Shown: positions 60,469 to 64,000 of the stretch, piece after piece | Numbering within the stretch: the stretch's first letter is position 1 | How the letters are laid out: every line of letters begins with the position of its first letter | Assembly: GCA_001931875.2 (NCBI GenBank) | Contig: MSJH02000544.1 | Location: 124,001-188,000, forward strand | Source of the DNA: Byssochlamys sp. IMV 00236 | Lineage: Eukaryota; Ascomycota; Eurotiomycetes; Eurotiales; Thermoascaceae | DNA: 64,000 nt | Direction: 5' to 3' | Made by a program: the position numbers and the translations under genes | The notes under the pieces: model-generated | What the model was told of the DNA's origin: nothing | The model's database searches: none | What the model saw: the letters and a program-made list of their open reading frames with translations, nothing else

Positions 60469-60768
60469 TATTAAAATATAGGCTTAAGGAATAAGTTAGA
60501 ATAAATAAAATAAGATAGTTAATATTAAGACTAGCTATTAAATCTCTATCTAGCTAATTTAGATTAAAATAGGCTATAATAAATAAGCTTAGTAAATAAA
60601 ATATAGCTTAAAAAACTTAAATTTAGATTAAGCTATATATTAAAGATATCTTTATAAGATTATATAACTCTTTATATAATCTAGAAGGGTTTAAACCTCG
60701 CTCTTCTAGATTAGGTAAGCATTAGCCAGCAGGTTAATTATCTTATCCCCTATGCTAGTACTGTAATA
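60469..60768 (-). repeat. Gypsy element B right LTR (5' LTR)
   Basis: 300 bases, equal in length to the left copy, starting TATTAAAATATAGG and ending CTGTAATA. It keeps the hairpin arms AATCTAGAA (60678-60686) and TTCTAGATT (60704-60712). Confidence 0.88.
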
Positions 60769-61648
60769 TCTCCTAGATAGAAGTCTTATTTGCAGATATA
60801 GCTAAGACTACTTAAGCGCTCTTATAAAATCTAGCTTAGTTAATAGCTTTAAAGCTAAGTTATTAAAATTCCTCTATTATTATATTTATTAGGGGTTTAA
60901 TTTATTAAGCCTATTTAATATAGTAAGAGTTAGTCTAAGCTAATATTTTAAATTTAAGCTATTTAAGCATTAATATTACTGCACTAAAAGGCAAGAGAAT
61001 TAAGCCTATATTATTTAATTTTATTATATAATCTCTAAATTTAGTAATATATTATTTAATTATTTTATATTAAGATCTAGTTATAGTAATAGCTTATTAA
61101 AATATAAAGAGTTTATTTAAAGCTAAGCTATAGTTAATAACTTTCTTAATTGCTTTAATATACTTATTTATATAGATTAGCTTATTAAGTATAATTCTAA
61201 TAGTTTTAATTAGCTTATAATTTATCTAATTACTAATCTAGCTCTTTATTATTAAACTAAGCTTTCTCTATATCTTATAGACTTTAGCTCTATCTTAGAG
61301 TATAAGTCTCTTAATAAATATATTAATTAGGTCTTTATAGTTTATAGTTCTAAAAACTTCTTTAATTAGCTAAAGCTAGTTATTAAAGTTATTATTATTA
61401 ATTAAATATTTAGCTATTATAGATATTTTATCTTATATAATCTTTAGCAGCTTTAATTCTTAATAGATTATAACTATTAGAGCTATTAAGAGGGTTAATA
61501 TTAGAAATAAGGTTATTATTTTAAAAGATTAGTTTATTTAAAGATAAAGATTTATTAGTTTAATTCCTTATCTAAATATTGTTTAATTAAAGTTAAATTA
61601 AAGCTTTAAAATATTTAGCTTATCTATTTAAAATAGTAATAAGGCTAA

Positions 61649-61663
61649 GCCGGGCTTATAACC
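61649..61663 (-). other. Copia primer-binding site (initiator tRNA-Met anticodon half)
   Basis: On the minus strand, GGTTATAAGCCCGGC directly follows the 5' repeat. It differs by one G-to-A (RIP-type) change from the complement of an initiator tRNA-Met anticodon region GGGCTCATAACC. Copia elements are known to prime from a half tRNA-Met of this kind. The assignment is inference from the match; the tRNA sequence is from general knowledge. Confidence 0.6.
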
Positions 61664-61664
61664 T

Positions 61665-61800
61665 CTTAGAGCTGATAAAAATGCTTAATTGAGAAAGCTA
61701 TCTAGGGGGAAGCTGAACTGATCTATCTGGCCACTACTCTGCTGACTAAGCTGACTGCTGGCGCGGGCGACTACTACTGGAGCCCCTAGGGGCACCGAAA
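61665..61800 (-). repeat. Copia 5' terminal repeat (right copy)
   Basis: 136 bases matching 44830-44965. Since the element lies on the minus strand, this is its 5' repeat and would carry its promoter, pointing left. GTATAT follows at 61801. The site 61649-61663 just inside carries the primer-binding sequence on the minus strand. Confidence 0.9.
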
Positions 61801-61939
61801 GTATATATATGTACCGCCAAGCCCGCTAATTAGAAGAGAGAAAAAAAAATAACAGACAGAAAAGCGAAAAAGAAAACAAAAAGTTTTCTACTACCAATAT
61901 ATGAGTTGAATTCTTGATTTACCTTGTCACTTGCTTCAG

Positions 61940-62665
61940 ATGGCCCATTATCTCTCCCAAGCCAGCGCCAGGCTGTATATGGTGCTCTCTGCTTTTCTTC
62001 TTACTTCGTGGACTATCACCGCATTAGGCCTCAGCGCCCTCAATGTGCTCAACGATAACAAAACCTTTATCCAATCTCTTGCCGCAATCAGTCTTTTCAC
62101 TTTCCTCACCTGCCGTCTGCTTGTCCTTTTCAAGCCTAGAAATCCTGATGGTTCTTCAAATGGTACCATTGCGCACTTTATCGCCTCAGCAGACTATGGC
62201 TCTCGTAAAGGAGCCCTTGTGCTTTTCGGATTGTGCTGTACGTGGCTCTATGAGCTATTAGCAATGGGAATGCTATTGTTATTCACGACTTTATTTGGCG
62301 GTATTATGGCTACAGCGCTCTACCAAGAATCCCAAACTCAGGACGGTTCGGCTGCAATAGACAATGACACACGTGTCGATGCATCGACTACATCTTTAGC
62401 AGAGGTCGATGAGTTCAATGCCAAGGCAGGGGTGGATCTAACGGTGTTTTTCAAATGGATCCCTCCCAAGGCATTGGTTTACTTTGTGGCTGCTCTCTGG
62501 GTGAACTTCCTGAGTCTGGGCTTTTATATCTTGGGCCATGCCGCAAAATCCCTGGTTAAGGTATTAAGTTCGCCAGCAGCTGCGCCTGGGGTCTCATTGG
62601 ATGTTTCAGCTACCGCGAAGCAGGTAACATCTGGTGAAGGGAAAGAGCTTGATTCCGCGCAGTAG
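61940..62665 (+). CDS. Four-span membrane protein of unknown function
   Basis: Single exon, 241 residues. I chose the ATG at 61940; the frame opens three codons earlier, at a TTG. Four hydrophobic segments are visible: about residues 9-32 (LYMVLSAFLLTSWTITALGL), 42-62 (FIQSLAAISLFTFLTCRLLVL), 88-125 (a long pair-like stretch around LFGLCCTWLYELLAMGMLLLF) and 184-206 (ALVYFVAALWVNFLSLGFYIL). A hydrophilic loop of about 50 residues with NDTR and VDASTTSL lies between the third and fourth. No named family is recognised; the layout recalls small MARVEL-like proteins. The ATG is only 139 bases from the end of the copia repeat, so most of the original promoter has been displaced, and an A-rich leader (61835-61885) fills the gap. 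Confidence 0.75.
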   Translation: MAHYLSQASARLYMVLSAFLLTSWTITALGLSALNVLNDNKTFIQSLAAISLFTFLTCRLLVLFKPRNPDGSSNGTIAHFIASADYGSRKGALVLFGLCCTWLYELLAMGMLLLFTTLFGGIMATALYQESQTQDGSAAIDNDTRVDASTTSLAEVDEFNAKAGVDLTVFFKWIPPKALVYFVAALWVNFLSLGFYILGHAAKSLVKVLSSPAAAPGVSLDVSATAKQVTSGEGKELDSAQ

Positions 62666-64000
62666 GCTCTCAGAAGCAGATGTGGATAAGATATAATTCT
62701 AACAAAATCTGTAAGTAGCATTAGTGTCAAGTAGATAGAGACAAAGGCTAGCTAAGAATATTCACAAACTGAAAAGTTGCCATATCTTGTGTTTTCCTTA
62801 ATTCCCCTCGTATCGCAATAGGCGTATCACTTTTCGAACCTGGAAATAGTTCATGCAGTTCACCAGCGCTTACTCTACAGATAAAAGTACTCGATGCAAT
62901 CTGGACAAGTCGCAGTGTTTAGTTGAGGCTCTCACCGATATAGTCTCGGTTAATGAACACGAACCCTTGGCTCGAAACCTTCGGGACTGCATCCAGATAT
63001 CAAGACACTCGTGTTTAGCAGGGGTAAAGCCTAGGCTCTCCTCGTGTCCCCGGGCGCACAGCGAGAAAGATAAGAATCGACTGGGGAGAAACGGGGCATA
63101 CGATACTATCATAAAGCCAAACAACCATGAAATACCCTCCTTCAGCCCTGCTTCGAGGTTGCCCGAAACCGCCCATCTCGTATTTCTTCGGCGAGATCTA
63201 TCTGTTTCCGAGTCCATACATACTTGCTCATGATCATCTTCTGACTTGACGCCCAGCAGCCCCTTGAACCTGCATGTCTTTATCCTTATGTCATGCATGC
63301 CTCCTCAGCTTTGACTCGAAAATCGAAATGCCGAGAAGACATTAACCTTTGTGGTTAATTCTCCGTCTAAAAGGGGGCCGAAAATACGCCAACCGGCGGT
63401 GGCGGAGCGACACCAAGAGCGCGCGCTCGGGTAGATTAGAATGCGCGATTATACCTACTCGAACTATATTATACTTAGCGTGTGTGCTTTACGAACCAAA
63501 ATTCAGTTTGTCAGTTCGGGCGTCTTGTGCCGTTCGCTTCTAGATGTAGAGGGAGGAGTTGGTAGGTTGTCTGTCCTGGGCTCTGCAGGGGCGGGCTTCT
63601 TAGCGTTAACTGAATACGGGGAGGATGACGTTATTAGTCTGGGGATATGTTCGGGGGATGGTGGATCTGCCGCCTTCTAGAAGGGAAATGGAATGGGGAT
63701 TGTCAGTCTAGTGGGACTAGAGCGATGGTGAAAGTTGATCCATTGAGTTTGACTCTGAGTAAGGGCTGGCCATCAGGTTAGCTAGATACGCTGATTGGGT
63801 TGAATGTTTAAGATGCCTATGTTGTGAGAGAATGAAAAGACAATGGAAGAATCAGAAATTTCCTAAAGCAAGTATTATACACTCATAATTCCCAAGTATA
63901 GGCGTATACGATCCCTCCGCAAAACTCCACAATATAAGCATAGTCCAAACATAATATTATGGTCCACGCAGCATTCCTGAGAAATAGCGGCATGATCTCC
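62666..64000. other. Right end of the window, no supported gene
   Basis: About 1.3 kb. Two overlapping frames on opposite strands (62853-63233 plus, 62870-63298 minus) and a plus frame at 63441-63680 have no recognisable product or start context, so none is called. A gene running in from beyond 64000 on the minus strand remains possible. Confidence 0.4.

Larger units (their letters stand above)
54742..60768 (-). mobile_element. Gypsy element B, RIP-damaged Ty3/gypsy retrotransposon
   Basis: 6027 bases, the same family as element A (parallel sequence throughout), with 300-bp terminal repeats. The target duplication is TCTTC (54737-54741) and TCTCC (60769-60773), again differing by one C-to-T change. 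The minus strand has YLNNILIYN at about 57783-57740 and the RNase H block at about 57250-57090. The purine tract on the minus strand (AAGAAGGGGAG) abuts the left repeat, confirming minus orientation. It is inactive by stops. Its repeats are 45 bases longer than those of element A because of a hairpin-containing segment. Confidence 0.88.
44830..61800 (-). mobile_element. RIP-damaged Ty1/copia retrotransposon carrying two nested gypsy elements
   Basis: The outer element has 136-bp direct terminal repeats at 44830-44965 and 61665-61800, and GTATAT on both outside edges (44824-44829 and 61801-61806). Removing the two nested insertions leaves about 4.98 kb in three pieces: 44966-47262, 53223-54741 and 60774-61664. 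The minus strand encodes a damaged copia reverse transcriptase: YINNMLI at 45999-45979, which corresponds to the family's YVDDMLI with G-to-A changes, followed by NFLGYKLNRD-like sequence downstream on that strand. On the minus strand the order is therefore gag (right), integrase (middle), reverse transcriptase (left), as in Ty1/copia. A priming site (GGTTATAAGCCCGGC) lies beside the right repeat and a purine tract (AAAGGGGG) beside the left. C survives mainly before T or C, and many stops are present, so it cannot be active. Confidence 0.85.

Noticed and set aside
44966..61664. The A+T-rich block as a centromere
   Set aside because: Composition alone would allow it, but LTR boundaries, target duplications and damaged reverse-transcriptase motifs explain the whole block as transposon DNA. 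A centromeric role is not excluded but has no separate support.
44830..61800. The 136-bp repeats as inverted ends of a DNA transposon
   Set aside because: The two copies are direct, not inverted, and the interior carries a copia reverse transcriptase with a priming site and purine tract at the expected ends.
62853..63298. Overlapping open frames of 126 and 142 codons near the right end
   Set aside because: No conserved motif, no convincing start context, and they compete for the same DNA.

Overview
This window looks like nuclear DNA from a filamentous ascomycete of the Eurotiales, probably an Aspergillus or close relative. Genes carry short spliceosomal introns of about 45-125 bp with GTRNGT-type donors and YAG acceptors. 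The products are typical of moulds: a division-1 chitin synthase, Rtf1, Mrc1, Coq7, feruloyl esterase/tannase, GH2 glycosidase and flavin monooxygenases. A long transposon block shows the C-to-T and G-to-A damage left by repeat-induced point mutation (RIP). One 20-base assembly gap (3403-3422) lies inside an intron.

Layout. 1-1356: 3' part of an unrecognised gene cut by the window edge. 2159-4152: ten-exon MFS (VMAT/DHA1-like) transporter. 5113-6252: 3-dehydroshikimate dehydratase-like TIM-barrel enzyme. 7008-7688: TMEM234-like membrane protein. 8351-11706 (-): chitin synthase, six exons. 13121-14141 (-): fructosamine/ketosamine-3-kinase. 14713-15445: low-molecular-weight protein tyrosine phosphatase. 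15935-16738 (-): COQ7. 17289-19352: RTF1. 19974-23928: MRC1. 24132-24946 (-): hypothetical protein. 26465-27439 (-): HAD-superfamily hydrolase. 28681-30270: secreted protein of unknown function. 30507-31946 (-): FMO-type monooxygenase. 34029-35516: salicylate-hydroxylase-type monooxygenase. 35517-39717: gene-poor, with decayed coding relics. 39718-41544: tannase/feruloyl esterase. 41739-43819 (-): GH2 glycosidase. 44830-61800: nested retrotransposon block. 61940-62665: four-span membrane protein. The remainder to 64000 has no gene I can support.

The 7-24 kb core is housekeeping (cell wall, glycation repair, ubiquinone synthesis, transcription elongation, replication checkpoint) and gene-dense. 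From about 28 kb onward the content is accessory: catabolic oxidases, secreted or cell-wall-polymer enzymes, relics and transposons. The esterase and the GH2 enzyme are convergent neighbours that could both serve plant-polysaccharide use. The MFS transporter followed by the dehydroshikimate-dehydratase-like gene could serve aromatic-acid (quinate/protocatechuate) use, but no pathway partner is present to prove it.

The most striking structure is the 17-kb A+T-rich block. It can be resolved from the sequence into one Ty1/copia element with 136-bp direct terminal repeats (44830-44965 and 61665-61800, flanked by GTATAT) that was hit by two Ty3/gypsy elements of one family (47263-53217 and 54742-60768). 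Each gypsy element has its own target duplication, and all three lie in minus orientation. The interiors are heavily mutated in a RIP pattern, while the copia terminal repeats are almost untouched. Exon structures below were derived by hand from splice signals and frame; they were not tested against transcripts or databases.
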